A DNA stretch of 64,000 bases. Origin: JACJYM01 sp965230495 (GTDB lineage Bacteria > Bacteroidota > Bacteroidia > Chitinophagales > Saprospiraceae). The notes beneath the pieces were generated by a model. That model was not told the origin of the DNA. It saw nothing but the letters and a program-made list of their open reading frames with translations, and did no database searches. This document shows positions 27,401-35,958 of this stretch, piece after piece; within the stretch, counting starts at the first letter, position 1, and each line of letters begins with the position of its first letter. The stretch is taken from contig OZ246004.1 in the NCBI GenBank assembly GCA_965230495.1, positions 3,472,001 to 3,536,000 of the forward strand. Reading direction: 5' to 3'. The translations under genes and the position numbers were made by a program.

Positions 27401-29554
27401 TTGATAAGTACCATTAGCATCGTATGTATGAAGAGGATTTGCTTCGACAGACGTATTTGTGTCTCCAAAGTCCCATATATGTTGAATACCAGCATTATCG
27501 GACTCAGCGGTAAAATAAGCGGTTTTACAGCTCGTATTATAAGTAAAGGCCGGTGTGCCACAATCTCGTGTAACGACAACATCATCTATAGCAACGAATT
27601 GATAAGAATCTGAGGTCACCGCTATGTTCAGGTAGTTGATATCAACTCCTAATTCATTTGACCATTCAAATTGATAGGTTTGAAACATACTAGGAGTGAA
27701 GTCACAAGGACCGTTCCCTGTATCCATATCCGCAAGGATGATATCTCCGGGATTACTCAAACAATGTAGTTGACTCGGAGTCCCCGCACAATCTATCGAT
27801 ATTTCGCAATGGTCCAGCGGATATGTTGCCTGAAGAACATTACATGGTTCATCAGTAGTGCCGGAAATCAATAAACTCGTGTTTGGGTATCTGGCAAGAC
27901 CTTTGACTTCAAATTGCATGGTACATCCTGCGTGAATAGGCTCTGCTAATTTTATAGTAATGGATTCACTACTTGCTTTATAATATCCGATGGAAACATA
28001 ATTATTATTATCTATAAAACAAGCATCAGGGCTGTTTTGAATAATTCCGTCTGTGGAGACCATAAATATATTATCAAAACCAGCCCCTCCGTTTGTTATA
28101 TTTCTATCACCTAACCCTTCAAATCCATCTAACCCACAAATATTTTCACAAGGGTCTAAGTTGTTAAAATCAGAGCACAAGGTAATAAGTACCTCCACTC
28201 TACTTGTAAAGAATTCACAGTTACCATTAGTGACCGTATATTCAAGAAAAGCCAAATTTCCGGCAGCATCTTCAGCACTTTGAAATTCTACGTTTACTCC
28301 ATCAAAAGTTACTGTGCCAAATTCACTTTGGTTTGACTTTAGCTGTACTCCTATAATATCTAAATTATCTCCATAGTCGTTACATAATAACTGATCGACA
28401 GTTATTGTAATAGATTCACCCGCACAAACAGATTCTATATTGGTACAACAGTTTACATCATAATCTCCATTATTAAAGACATCTTCCAAAATAGCTTCCT
28501 TTTGTATATAAAAGGCATCATTAGCGGCACATTGTGTTAATGGCACATCTAATGAACAAAAAATATCAAATTCATCGTTGGTATACGTTCTTCTCTCATC
28601 GCCATATCCTATAAAAGGCTGCATTACATAATCATTTGAATTGGGACAGCTACCATTTAAATGAGATATTGTATTTGGTGTTGCCATATCATCTCCATGG
28701 ATGGGAATTAAATTATTTAACAAGACATTGGGACTGCCAGTGTCACAGTTATTGTTATTTGCAAGCATGGAAATAATTTGTGCCTCAGTGAAATTTGATT
28801 GGTAGCACTCTTCTTCACAATCTTTAAAATAAAATGGCACACCATTTCCATATAATAGCAAGTCATAAGGTGAAAAAGTATTAGATCCAATAATAGGAGA
28901 TGTGGCCATGCTTCCGAATCCGGCTAAATGCCCAACTTCATGAAGAATAATTGAATACAAATCGTATTTATCAGAAGGGCAATCTCCAAGTTCATTATAA
29001 AACTCATCCTCGTAATCCTGATTAATGGTTATTACACCATCAGGTCTATTAAAACCTGAGCGAGGAGTAAAAAACTTAGCCCAAAATTGGTTGGATAAAA
29101 CCCTATGGCAGTTTAGATCTGATGACGGATAGCCCTCATAATAAGCGGTTGCACGTGCCAAAGTTCCACCATCTAAACTATTCCAACCGATCCTCACCAA
29201 AACCTCACTTTCGTAAGTGTCGCCACAACTGTTGATACTAATAAAGTCTTCCAACAGGTTTTCGAAATCTGTAAATACATTGACAACTAAAGTTTTTACT
29301 TCGGAAGGAACATCGAAATCAAAATCCAAAGCGAAATGATCTGTATATACGACCGTTCCAGAAATAGCAGAAAATGTCTGATCATTGGGATCGGGCAAAT
29401 CATAGGTATTGCCAAATCGATCGTAGTAGATAGAATCGGGGTCCGACGATTGGGCTTGATGAGGAGGAAATACACCACAAAAATCAGTTTGACTTCGAAG
29501 CGGTACATATGAAATCAACAATAAAATGACAATAGAAAAAACAATTTTTTTCAT
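24467..29554 (-). CDS. Giant T9SS protein: metalloprotease-like N-terminus, PKD, right-handed beta-helix
   Basis: A 1695-residue multidomain surface protein. Signal peptide 1-21 (to S-Q). Residues about 60-340 carry an HExxHxxGF zinc motif, HEVGHLAGFGS (H205, E206, H209), as in matrixin-like or M8-like exported peptidases; a third ligand is not in the motif itself. About 370-460 is a cadherin-like/Ig-like domain. About 470-690 is a jelly-roll-like domain, followed by PKD (HIWDFGDTNTSVEANPLHTY, about 710-780) and many N-rich parallel beta-helix turns (about 810-1330, e.g. NNEFTNFSACGG). A helical stretch (about 1410-1600) precedes the type A T9SS sorting domain (IHCYPNPASDQITVDISG). A single-gene unit closed by a terminator. 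Substrate unknown. Confidence 0.85.
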   Translation of the reverse strand: MKKIVFSIVILLLISYVPLRSQTDFCGVFPPHQAQSSDPDSIYYDRFGNTYDLPDPNDQTFSAISGTVVYTDHFALDFDFDVPSEVKTLVVNVFTDFENLLEDFISINSCGDTYESEVLVRIGWNSLDGGTLARATAYYEGYPSSDLNCHRVLSNQFWAKFFTPRSGFNRPDGVITINQDYEDEFYNELGDCPSDKYDLYSIILHEVGHLAGFGSMATSPIIGSNTFSPYDLLLYGNGVPFYFKDCEEECYQSNFTEAQIISMLANNNNCDTGSPNVLLNNLIPIHGDDMATPNTISHLNGSCPNSNDYVMQPFIGYGDERRTYTNDEFDIFCSLDVPLTQCAANDAFYIQKEAILEDVFNNGDYDVNCCTNIESVCAGESITITVDQLLCNDYGDNLDIIGVQLKSNQSEFGTVTFDGVNVEFQSAEDAAGNLAFLEYTVTNGNCEFFTSRVEVLITLCSDFNNLDPCENICGLDGFEGLGDRNITNGGAGFDNIFMVSTDGIIQNSPDACFIDNNNYVSIGYYKASSESITIKLAEPIHAGCTMQFEVKGLARYPNTSLLISGTTDEPCNVLQATYPLDHCEISIDCAGTPSQLHCLSNPGDIILADMDTGNGPCDFTPSMFQTYQFEWSNELGVDINYLNIAVTSDSYQFVAIDDVVVTRDCGTPAFTYNTSCKTAYFTAESDNAGIQHIWDFGDTNTSVEANPLHTYDANGTYQVTHTIITDCDTKSETQQIEISCIETCTVGFDMIFFDAAIQDKISFYSSAGAIPQGNISDVTIMIDGAFRIDEDYRFDDCTIYMMPGSEIIKDEDILLTFRGCSILACENMWKGITVNAGGYLDFQDGNVISDAEHAIKLLPGSTKIIENNIFDRNFIGVYSPPHSFPKTISGPPIVSNQFLCTDNLKPPYVGQQFFDSWHSPNCNPGTSISFAGILLHDVSTMRIGSNVSINESENISNKNIFSGLKNGVLAVNTGITVAYNEFSNLQGLQGHMTYNASDVDFLYASAGVGVGVQDIRSTTVDHNNINTGMAGVSVINGMLSKVIVTNNEFTNFSACGGDTGGRSIQIYDVSQSTIEVNNNDMNASDFGIIMDNINSPASLDVLDNNYTYQGSNYYVDGMILNNISCTDNPGFISGNIIEISNASDSYEGITMNSCTALEVSQNTITLDQSSGSYSGNAVLEIKNSSQCHFRDNDLYNTANTNTSMKGMTSYASINNLYCCNYVEGTPHGFYFSGQNVFTNFSSNTMYEEGSLKSGLTLDEGIIGPQSTKGNIWSGDMNMAQIISASGNQLSLAGSSRFSVNEDQNDAVNDRYVRPQTIEPMNIENDWFQPDDEYAKFCDDPDPEAALCFVEEYDLNDPDNDNGDIDNPDIVDEFCVRMTDIYQAVINGQTTSEYYLEPNLWSATMQLLDHYTEAELQQRCLVLYQFFIQTGIIGPYSETDREIREGNLADSTLLTQANTLLQNIDQLEASIAALYVDFSTADLPILDQYLSDLAVANTDLDNITQTIQSQAQTVAAALPAQITGLDESYAFLPYIKAMFWIKTKILDTGINSLTTGDWDAVRDIANLCPLSHGGVVYEAQALLLRNGEIFDASGDPCANTQKRELNTPDVRIKALIHCYPNPASDQITVDISGKHNMTSRTIRISDMIGNVVFEQILDKDASRITINTGEYPSGIYMVQYLEEDIIMDTKRVSIIE

Positions 29555-29731
29555 GATTAAAAATTTAAGTTATAAAAAGAGATAACCTCTAGGAAAGAAT
29601 GGGAAAACAGGGATTATCAAAATGTCAACTCTAATATATGAAATCAAAAACCAATTAAGAAATGACTGATTTATTTTAACATATTGATTATTGGTTTAAT
29701 AGTTTTTATTTAAAGATTTAAGAATTCGGTA

Positions 29732-30109
29732 TTAACTACTAACACCCCCGATTTTAAACATCATTAACCTAGCGATATCACTTGCTCTTGTTTTTGCCAG
29801 TTCTGCCTTGGGCCCCGAATAATTATCTTCAACAGTATGGTACCATATTTTTAACCACTCTTCAAAATGTGCATCATTCAGTGGATGTTTTTGATGCAAT
29901 TGAATATGTTTGAGCATGGGGTTTCCTTTGTATACGGGATTGCCGATAATGATAGACTCCCAAAAATTATTAAGGATTGGAAGATGTTCTTCCAGATGAT
30001 CTCCTATGACATCTTCGAAAATGGGGGCTAATATTTCATTATCAAATAGTCGATTATAGAATTCCTTTACTAATGTTTCAATTTTTGTTCTGGTATCTAA
30101 ATCTCCCAT
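29732..30109 (-). CDS. Truncated haemoglobin, group III-like
   Basis: A 125-residue 2/2 globin. The B-helix has F-Y-N-R-L-F-D-N (B10 region), and proximal F8 His is H81 in N-D-A-H-F-E-E-W-L. A conserved W-E-S-I-I-I-G-N-P-x-Y-x-G-N-P segment and the Trp in the G helix (K-I-W-Y-H-T-V) match the group III class (Campylobacter Ctb-like). Such globins bind O2/NO and often protect against nitrosative stress. It follows aroC with only 3 bases between, so it is likely co-transcribed; why these two are coupled is not evident. The 177-bp stretch after it (29555-29731) holds nothing else that I can support. Confidence 0.92.
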   Translation of the reverse strand: MGDLDTRTKIETLVKEFYNRLFDNEILAPIFEDVIGDHLEEHLPILNNFWESIIIGNPVYKGNPMLKHIQLHQKHPLNDAHFEEWLKIWYHTVEDNYSGPKAELAKTRASDIARLMMFKIGGVSS

Positions 30110-30112
30110 AAT

Positions 30113-31084
30113 TCATTTTTTATATACTAACCAATTATCGGCAAGCACCATTGCAGTAATAGCCTCCACTACTACCGGAACTCTCAGAGCAATACAGGCA
30201 TCATGACGTCCGACGATCTTTAATTCTTCTAATTGTTTGCTTTTCATATTTGCAGTTAGTTGTGATTTACCAATACTCGAAGTAGGCTTGACAGCAATTC
30301 TAAATATCAATTCATTGCCATTGGAAATGCCTCCATTAATACCTCCTGCATTATTAGTGATAGTAGTTCCATCAGGATTCCAACGATCATTGTTCTCACT
30401 ACCCCTAAGTTTAGCGGCGATAAAACCATTTCCAAATTCAATTCCTTTAATAGCTGGAATAGAAAAGGCTAAATGACTTATTTGAGACTCTAACGAATTA
30501 AAGAAAGGCTCTCCCAACCCAACAGGAATATTTTTAGCTCTACATTCTACAATGCCTCCTATCGAATCCTTTTCACTAAGAGCAATGTCTATAGCCTTTT
30601 CGATATCCTTACTTCCTCCGGCTTCTATTAGTAAAGCATTTATGTCAATAGTATTGATAATCTTTTTAGCGACTACTCCGGCGGCAACCAGGCAAACCGT
30701 TAATCTACCACTGAAATGCCCTCCTCCACGATAATCGTTATAACCATTGTATTTTATTTTGGCAGTATAGTCGGCATGGCCTGGCCTGGGGCTGTTAACC
30801 AAATTACTATAGTCCTTAGAGCGAATATTTTGATTTTCAAAAGAAATATGAAGTGGAGCTCCTGTAGTATAATTATTGAATACACCATTAAGAATCTTAG
30901 GAGTGTCGGATTCTGTCCTGGGAGTAGTGCCTTTAGCACCGCTTTTTCTTCTTGTCAAATCATCTGAGAAATCATCCTCATTTATAGCAATTCCAGGAGG
31001 ACATCCATCAATAATAATTCCTACCCCTGAGCCATGGGATTCGCCATAAATAGAAAACCTCAAGTTGTGACCAAATGTATTCAA
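30113..31084 (-). CDS. aroC: Chorismate synthase
   Basis: Last step of the shikimate pathway: EPSP to chorismate using reduced FMN. The frame is open to 31171, but the family start lies at a TTG at 31084, giving MNTFGHNLRFSIYGESHGSG; no in-frame ATG exists, so a non-ATG start is likely. The signature G-E-S-H-G (family H near residue 17), the R-R-K-S-G-A-K-G-T block, RPGHADYTAKIKY and GGHFSGRLT are all present. At 323 residues it is slightly short for the family. It is divergent from pabB, which consumes its product; the two starts are 65 bases apart. It is followed by the globin gene. Confidence 0.93.
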   Translation of the reverse strand: MNTFGHNLRFSIYGESHGSGVGIIIDGCPPGIAINEDDFSDDLTRRKSGAKGTTPRTESDTPKILNGVFNNYTTGAPLHISFENQNIRSKDYSNLVNSPRPGHADYTAKIKYNGYNDYRGGGHFSGRLTVCLVAAGVVAKKIINTIDINALLIEAGGSKDIEKAIDIALSEKDSIGGIVECRAKNIPVGLGEPFFNSLESQISHLAFSIPAIKGIEFGNGFIAAKLRGSENNDRWNPDGTTITNNAGGINGGISNGNELIFRIAVKPTSSIGKSQLTANMKSKQLEELKIVGRHDACIALRVPVVVEAITAMVLADNWLVYKK

Positions 31085-31128
31085 TTGCTCGAAAATTATA
31101 GCCTTAAAGGTATAAATTATTAGGCAAG

Positions 31129-31136
31129 TATTTTTG
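31129..31136 (+). promoter_or_regulatory. -7 box (TATTTTTG) of pabB-pabC
   Basis: TAnnTTTG match 14 bases before the ATG at 31150. It favours that ATG over the TTG at 31141. Confidence 0.55.
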
Positions 31137-31149
31137 TAACTTGCATGGA

Positions 31150-32124
31150 ATGAATCTGGAAGAATTTTCAAGAGATATTAATAATTTAAGTAGGAATAAG
31201 GTTCCCTATCTTTTCATTATTGACTATGAAATGAGCAAGCCGCTAATATATCGTTTGGACCAGCTTCCCGAAGATATTTTTTTTGAATTTAACGGAATTA
31301 CTAATAGGCCTAGAATTAATGAATGTCTTCTAGATAAACGCATCATAGATAAAATATATCCTTCATCTTTCTCTGCATATAAAAAGAAGTTTGATAAGAT
31401 GATGGAAGAACTTAAATATGGAAATACTTTCTTAATTAATCTTACGGAAAAGACGAGGATATCCTTAAAAAGGGAGTTAGCGGATATTTATAAATATTCG
31501 AAGGCAGAATACAAATTGTTTTTTAAGGATCAGTTCGTTGTATTCAGCCCTGAGACTTTTATTAAAGTAAAAAATGGTAAGATTTATACCTATCCGATGA
31601 AAGGTACGATAGATGCAGATATAGAAAATGCGATGCAGATATTATTGAACGATGAGAAAGAGTTAGCGGAACATTATACTATTGTGGATTTATTGCGTAA
31701 TGATTTGAGTATGGTAGCTTCTAAAGTGCGAGTAGAGGAGTTTAGATATTTTACCCTGATAGAGTCCAGTGGTAAGAATTTATGGCAAACGAGTAGTGAG
31801 GTTGTTGGAGAACTGACGGAAAATTATTTGGACAATTTTGGTGATTTGATTTTGAGGCTATTACCTGCTGGTAGTATTAGTGGTGCACCCAAGAAAAAAA
31901 CGGATGAGATCATTAGTAGGGTGGAAGGAGAGAAAAGAGGATATTATACAGGAATTATGGGGTTGTTTGATGGTGATTCTTTAGATACTGCTGTGATGAT
32001 TAGATATATAGAAAAGTGTGAAAATGAATATTTTTATAGAAGTGGTTGCGGAATAACACATATGAGTAAGGCAAAAGATGAATATCAGGAAATGTTAGAT
32101 AAGATTTATGTCCCGATTCGTTGA
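31150..32124 (+). CDS. pabB: Aminodeoxychorismate synthase component I
   Basis: Chorismate-utilising enzyme making 4-amino-4-deoxychorismate for folate synthesis, with a glutamine amidotransferase partner not seen here. 324 residues from ATG 31150; a TTG 9 bases upstream is possible but lies at the predicted RNA start. The C-terminal core carries YPMKGTIDAD, E-H-Y-T-I-V-D-L-L-R-N-D, LLPAGSISGAPKKKTDEII and YYTGIMGLFDG, all catalytic or substrate blocks of the TrpE/PabB family. The tryptophan-inhibition N-terminal region is short, favouring PabB over TrpE, and the overlap (17 bases) with a pabC-like gene supports it. Confidence 0.92.
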   Translation: MNLEEFSRDINNLSRNKVPYLFIIDYEMSKPLIYRLDQLPEDIFFEFNGITNRPRINECLLDKRIIDKIYPSSFSAYKKKFDKMMEELKYGNTFLINLTEKTRISLKRELADIYKYSKAEYKLFFKDQFVVFSPETFIKVKNGKIYTYPMKGTIDADIENAMQILLNDEKELAEHYTIVDLLRNDLSMVASKVRVEEFRYFTLIESSGKNLWQTSSEVVGELTENYLDNFGDLILRLLPAGSISGAPKKKTDEIISRVEGEKRGYYTGIMGLFDGDSLDTAVMIRYIEKCENEYFYRSGCGITHMSKAKDEYQEMLDKIYVPIR

Positions 32125-32725
32125 GAGTATAGCGGTTAAAAACGGAAGATTTCGGAACCTGAGGTTTCATCAACAACGCATGTCCAGAACCCTTAGAGAA
32201 GTATATGGAACCAAAATACCTTATGATCTTATGAAGATTCTTCGTAAAGAGGATATTCAAAAAGATAGAAAACTTATAAAATGTAGGTTTGTGTATGATG
32301 AAAGTGGTTATCATGTTGAGCACAAAGCTTATAAAGGTTTTAAAATATCAAACTTAAAAATAGTAGTGAGCGACTCAAACCTTGATTACCCGTATAAATC
32401 GGTAGACAGGACAGAGTTGGATCAACTGTATAACAAACGGGGACCAGCTCAAGAGATATTGATATTGAAGAAAGGCCTATTGACTGATGCTTATTATTTT
32501 AATGTAGTTTTATCCATTGGTGGAGAATTGATTACTCCAAGATCTCCTCTATTAAATGGAGTGATGAGACAGTTTTACTTAAAGAAGGGTAGAATCAAAA
32601 CGTATGATATATCTCTTCAAATGATAAAAGAGTGCGAGTATATACATCTTATTAATGCTTTAAATCCTCTAGGAAAAATAAGCCTATCTCCGAACCAAAT
32701 TATCAATATGGAAAAACAACCATAG
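32108..32725 (+). CDS. pabC: Aminotransferase class IV, probable 4-amino-4-deoxychorismate lyase
   Basis: A 205-residue PLP enzyme of fold type IV. The N-terminal F-H-Q-Q-R-M motif contains the first conserved Arg; the probable PLP lysine is in Y-P-Y-K-S-V-D-R; GLLTDAYYFNVVLSIGG matches the family block after the lysine, and the SPLLNGVMRQ segment is the phosphate-binding region. Start overlaps the end of pabB by 17 bases, so it is translationally coupled. This links it to p-aminobenzoate formation for folate. At 205 residues it is short against about 270 for E. coli PabC; activity as lyase is inferred from context. Confidence 0.85.
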   Translation: MSRFVESIAVKNGRFRNLRFHQQRMSRTLREVYGTKIPYDLMKILRKEDIQKDRKLIKCRFVYDESGYHVEHKAYKGFKISNLKIVVSDSNLDYPYKSVDRTELDQLYNKRGPAQEILILKKGLLTDAYYFNVVLSIGGELITPRSPLLNGVMRQFYLKKGRIKTYDISLQMIKECEYIHLINALNPLGKISLSPNQIINMEKQP

Positions 32726-32739
32726 TTTGGTTAAGAAAG

Positions 32740-33453
32740 CTAACTTATGGCGATGGCCATTGTTACTATTGAAACTTTTTTAGCTCCATTATTTAACAAA
32801 AGTTTAGCCAGAACTTCAAGCGTAGCTCCGGTTGTAAGGACATCATCTATTAGTAAGGCATGTTTGTCTTTTATCTTAGAAGAGTTGATAATGGAGAAAC
32901 TATCCTTGACATTCTGCATTCTTTGTTGCCGACTAAGATTAGTCTGAGAGGAAGTATTTGTTAACTTAATAAGGATATCATTATGTGTGATCAGATCAGT
33001 AGAATTTGTTATTCCGTATGCGATTTTTTCGGCTTGATTATATTTTCGAATGATAAGTTTTTTCTTGTGTATAGGTACCGGAATAATGAAGTCAATATCT
33101 GAATACCAACTTGTCTTAATGAGCTTATGGCCAATTTCTGAACCCAGATGAACACCTATGCTGGGTTGATTTTTGTATTTCAACTTATATAAAAGATTCT
33201 TTATTTGAGAGTTAGGATAGTAATTGAGTAACGAGGCAGCATTTTCTATTTTGACTCTTCCAGCAAAATGTTCTAACGCCCTGTTGTTATGAATAATGAA
33301 GTGATCGGTATAAGGTAATTTACTTTTACAGACAATACAAATGATATCGTTGTTGAGTCTTTGATTCTCTTCACACATCAAACAAAGATTAGGGAAGATG
33401 GAATACGCAAAATCAATAAGTATATCATGGAGGTGTGGCAGTAAGGATGTCAT
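32740..33453 (-). CDS. comF: ComF-family phosphoribosyltransferase-like protein
   Basis: A 237-residue ComFC/GntX-like protein. The N-terminal zinc finger has C-L-M-C (about residue 22) and C-I-V-C. The C-terminal type I PRTase domain contains the PRPP loop A-L-L-I-D-D-V-L-T-T-G-A-T and the R-K-Y-N-Q-A-E-K-I-A motif (residues near 136). In naturally competent bacteria ComFC assists DNA uptake or recombination; in others the role is unclear. It lies 54 bases downstream of the S41 protease gene on the same strand, and ends 14 bases from the convergent pabC. Confidence 0.92.
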   Translation of the reverse strand: MTSLLPHLHDILIDFAYSIFPNLCLMCEENQRLNNDIICIVCKSKLPYTDHFIIHNNRALEHFAGRVKIENAASLLNYYPNSQIKNLLYKLKYKNQPSIGVHLGSEIGHKLIKTSWYSDIDFIIPVPIHKKKLIIRKYNQAEKIAYGITNSTDLITHNDILIKLTNTSSQTNLSRQQRMQNVKDSFSIINSSKIKDKHALLIDDVLTTGATLEVLAKLLLNNGAKKVSIVTMAIAIS

Positions 33454-33472
33454 AAATTAGATGGTATAAAGA

Positions 33473-33499
33473 AGGCTGAATCACTTTTAAATCCAGCCT
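33473..33499 (-). terminator. Weak hairpin between the S41 protease gene and comF
   Basis: Six strong base pairs (AGGCTG against CAGCCT), extendable by four weaker pairs, in the 54-base gap. The T-run after it is poor, so read-through into comF is likely. Confidence 0.35.
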
Positions 33500-33507
33500 A
33501 TATCGTT

Positions 33508-35697
33508 TTAATTAGTTCTTGTGTCCAGTTTTTCTTCTATTGTAGCGAAAGAAGATTCGTTGGCAATCATATCTCTCATGATATTTAATGTCTCATGTAA
33601 ATAGAAATCTTTCTTCAATCTTTTTAACCAATCTTCATTTCTGTCAATTCTACTAGAATCCGCTTGAATATAATCCAGATCAGCGGTTAGGTTCTTTATC
33701 GATAGGTTTTCAATTTCTTTGTCAAAAAGGCCTTCAAACTTCTTTGCTTCTTCGTCTTTCTCATCCATAAGCTTTTCAAAAGCATTCATGTTGATTGGAT
33801 ATATAGAGAAGTCTTTATTTCTTTTAATTCTTTCAGCATTTTCCAAAACTAATTGAAAATCTTCACTCATTGAAATACGTTGAGCTGAAGCATCCTGCAA
33901 TAATTTTATATTATCTAACCTTACCACATTTTGGCCGTATTCTACAGGTTCTATTTCAGTCCACTCTAAGGCATTGTCATATTCTTTTTCGCCTCTATCG
34001 ATAAAATGATACCCGTCAGGTAAAACAATGTCAGGAGTAACGCCATTAAGTTGCGTGGAACTACCATCTACTCTAAAGAATTTTTGAACGGTGATCTTTA
34101 CGTTACCTAGGGGTTTCATATCCTCATTGCCTCTTAGTGCTTGATCAAGATCAAAAAACCTTTGTACTGTTCCTTTTCCAAAAGTAGATTTACTGCCAAC
34201 AATTATAGCCCTGCCATAATCTTGTAATGCGGCAGCCAATATTTCGCTTGCTGATGCACTGCTGTTGTTAACCATTACTACTAAAGGACCATCGTAAAGA
34301 ACATTTTTGTCTTTATCCGCGTGCACATAAGGTTTATTTCCTCTAGATTTTACTTGTACTATAGGCCCTTTTTCTATAAAAAGACCACTCATTTTGACCA
34401 CGTCCTGAAGAGAACCACCGGTATTATTTCTCAAATCTAAAATAATACCATTGACATTTTCTTCTTTGAGTTTTTCTATTTCTTTTGCTACATCAGCAGC
34501 ACAACTGTTACCATCCTTTTTTTCAAAACTTGAGTAAAACTTAGGCAATCTTATCAATCCTACGTTATTCATTAATCCGGGAAAATCAACAATTGCGGAT
34601 CTAGCAAATCCTTCATCTAGAATAACTTCATCTCTTTCAATGGAAATCTCTTCTAACTCACCGGATTCTTTTTTAACAGTAAGAAATACAGTAGTACCTT
34701 TTTTTCCTCTAATTTTCTGAACTACATCATCAATTCTCATACCACTGATATCTAATGCTTCCTCTTCATCTTCCTGCCTCACCTTTCTTATGATATCATT
34801 TTCTTCCAATTGTTTGCCTTTGTAAGCAGGTCCGCCAGGGACAATACTAACTACTTTTGTATACTCGCCATCCGTTCTAAGTCTTGCACCAATACCTTCA
34901 AGTTTTCCACCCATGTTAATATCAAAATCTTGCTTTTCCTTTGGACTGAAATAATCAGTATGAGGATCGAAGTAGTTGGAAATACTGGCAAGGTAAGATT
35001 GAAATCTGTCCTCTCTTCTTAACTTGCCGATACTCTTAAACCAATCTTCGAAATTGCTTTTTACTTTCTCTTTAGCCTTTTCCAAAAGTTCAGCTTCCGA
35101 TAAAATTTCTTTTTCTTCCTTTTCATTGTCGATGTTTTCGAAGTCCGGTTCTAGTTCCTCTTTGGTCTCTGATTCCTGTTCTTCTTTGAGGCTTAAATAC
35201 TTTGTCATTACTTCGTATTTAGTCAATTTTCTCCAAAATTCTTCTAACTGATCTAAATCCTTAGGATAAACCCTTTTTTCGTAATCCATTTCAATAGATT
35301 CATCTATCGAAAAGTCGTGAGACAATTCAATGGTTTCTTCGAACAGCTTTTGAGCCCTGTCAATACTTGTATTAAGTAGTTGTACACTCTTATCGAAAAA
35401 ATCAAATTTTCTGGATTTTACCTGATCATCTATTTGATTTTTAAAAACTTCAAGTTGATTGACCTCATCTTGGGTCAAGAATCTTTTTGCTCCATCTATT
35501 CTCTCCAAGTATTTGTCAAAAACAAAGTGAGAAAATTTATCATCTATTGTCTTTGGATTGAAATGGGCATAATCTATTACTTGATTTACTCCATGAAGTA
35601 TAAGGCTTTCTTTTTCTTCATAGTTTGAATTATTAGCAGCATTATAAAGGAATAATCCAAATAAAGCAACCAGTAATATCGAGCTTCTTAACTTCAT
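33508..35697 (-). CDS. prc: Carboxy-terminal processing protease, Prc/Tsp type (S41)
   Basis: A periplasmic tail-specific protease. From ATG 35697 it is 729 residues with an uncleaved anchor or signal MKLRSSILLVALFGLFLYNA; starts at 35715 and 35718 are also possible. Order: long N-terminal helical domain with a charged stretch (Glu/Lys-rich, about 155-215), PDZ domain (about 250-340, MGGKLEGIGARLRTDGEY), S41 catalytic domain with the Ser in NNSSASASEILAAALQDYGRA and the Lys in GSKSTFGKGTVQRF, and a C-terminal DUF3340-like region. This is the Prc architecture. Prc trims or degrades envelope proteins by their C-termini. The next gene downstream is comF. Confidence 0.95.
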   Translation of the reverse strand: MKLRSSILLVALFGLFLYNAANNSNYEEKESLILHGVNQVIDYAHFNPKTIDDKFSHFVFDKYLERIDGAKRFLTQDEVNQLEVFKNQIDDQVKSRKFDFFDKSVQLLNTSIDRAQKLFEETIELSHDFSIDESIEMDYEKRVYPKDLDQLEEFWRKLTKYEVMTKYLSLKEEQESETKEELEPDFENIDNEKEEKEILSEAELLEKAKEKVKSNFEDWFKSIGKLRREDRFQSYLASISNYFDPHTDYFSPKEKQDFDINMGGKLEGIGARLRTDGEYTKVVSIVPGGPAYKGKQLEENDIIRKVRQEDEEEALDISGMRIDDVVQKIRGKKGTTVFLTVKKESGELEEISIERDEVILDEGFARSAIVDFPGLMNNVGLIRLPKFYSSFEKKDGNSCAADVAKEIEKLKEENVNGIILDLRNNTGGSLQDVVKMSGLFIEKGPIVQVKSRGNKPYVHADKDKNVLYDGPLVVMVNNSSASASEILAAALQDYGRAIIVGSKSTFGKGTVQRFFDLDQALRGNEDMKPLGNVKITVQKFFRVDGSSTQLNGVTPDIVLPDGYHFIDRGEKEYDNALEWTEIEPVEYGQNVVRLDNIKLLQDASAQRISMSEDFQLVLENAERIKRNKDFSIYPINMNAFEKLMDEKDEEAKKFEGLFDKEIENLSIKNLTADLDYIQADSSRIDRNEDWLKRLKKDFYLHETLNIMRDMIANESSFATIEEKLDTRTN

Positions 35698-35880
35698 TTT
35701 TTTGGTATTTAACATCAAACAAAATTTAGCAAGAGAAACAAAATTCTCCTGTTTTTAGCAAGTAATATCAAAGATATCACAATAAGACTATATTCAAAAA
35801 TCGAGAGAAATGGGTAATTAATTTCCTTGTTAAAGCTTTTTAACAAAAGAGTAACTATTTTTTTATTCTTTTGAAAAAAA

Positions 35881-35906
35881 CATCCGCCCTCGAGAAAGGA
35901 CGGATG
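35881..35906 (-). terminator. Intrinsic terminator of the htrA gene
   Basis: Nine-base arms (35881-35889, 35898-35906) pair fully on the minus strand with one G-U, followed by a run of seven T. It lies 52 bases after the htrA stop and about 165 bases before the prc start. The rest of this 240-base gap holds no convincing gene. Confidence 0.85.
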
Positions 35907-35958
35907 CATCAAAACAAAACGAAAAACCAACTTTATTATATATAACGTTTGAAAAAAG

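Noticed and set aside
35715..35930. 71-codon frame on the minus strand between prc and htrA
   Set aside because: It runs through the htrA terminator hairpin and its T-run, has no family resemblance and no promoter; it is most likely a chance frame.
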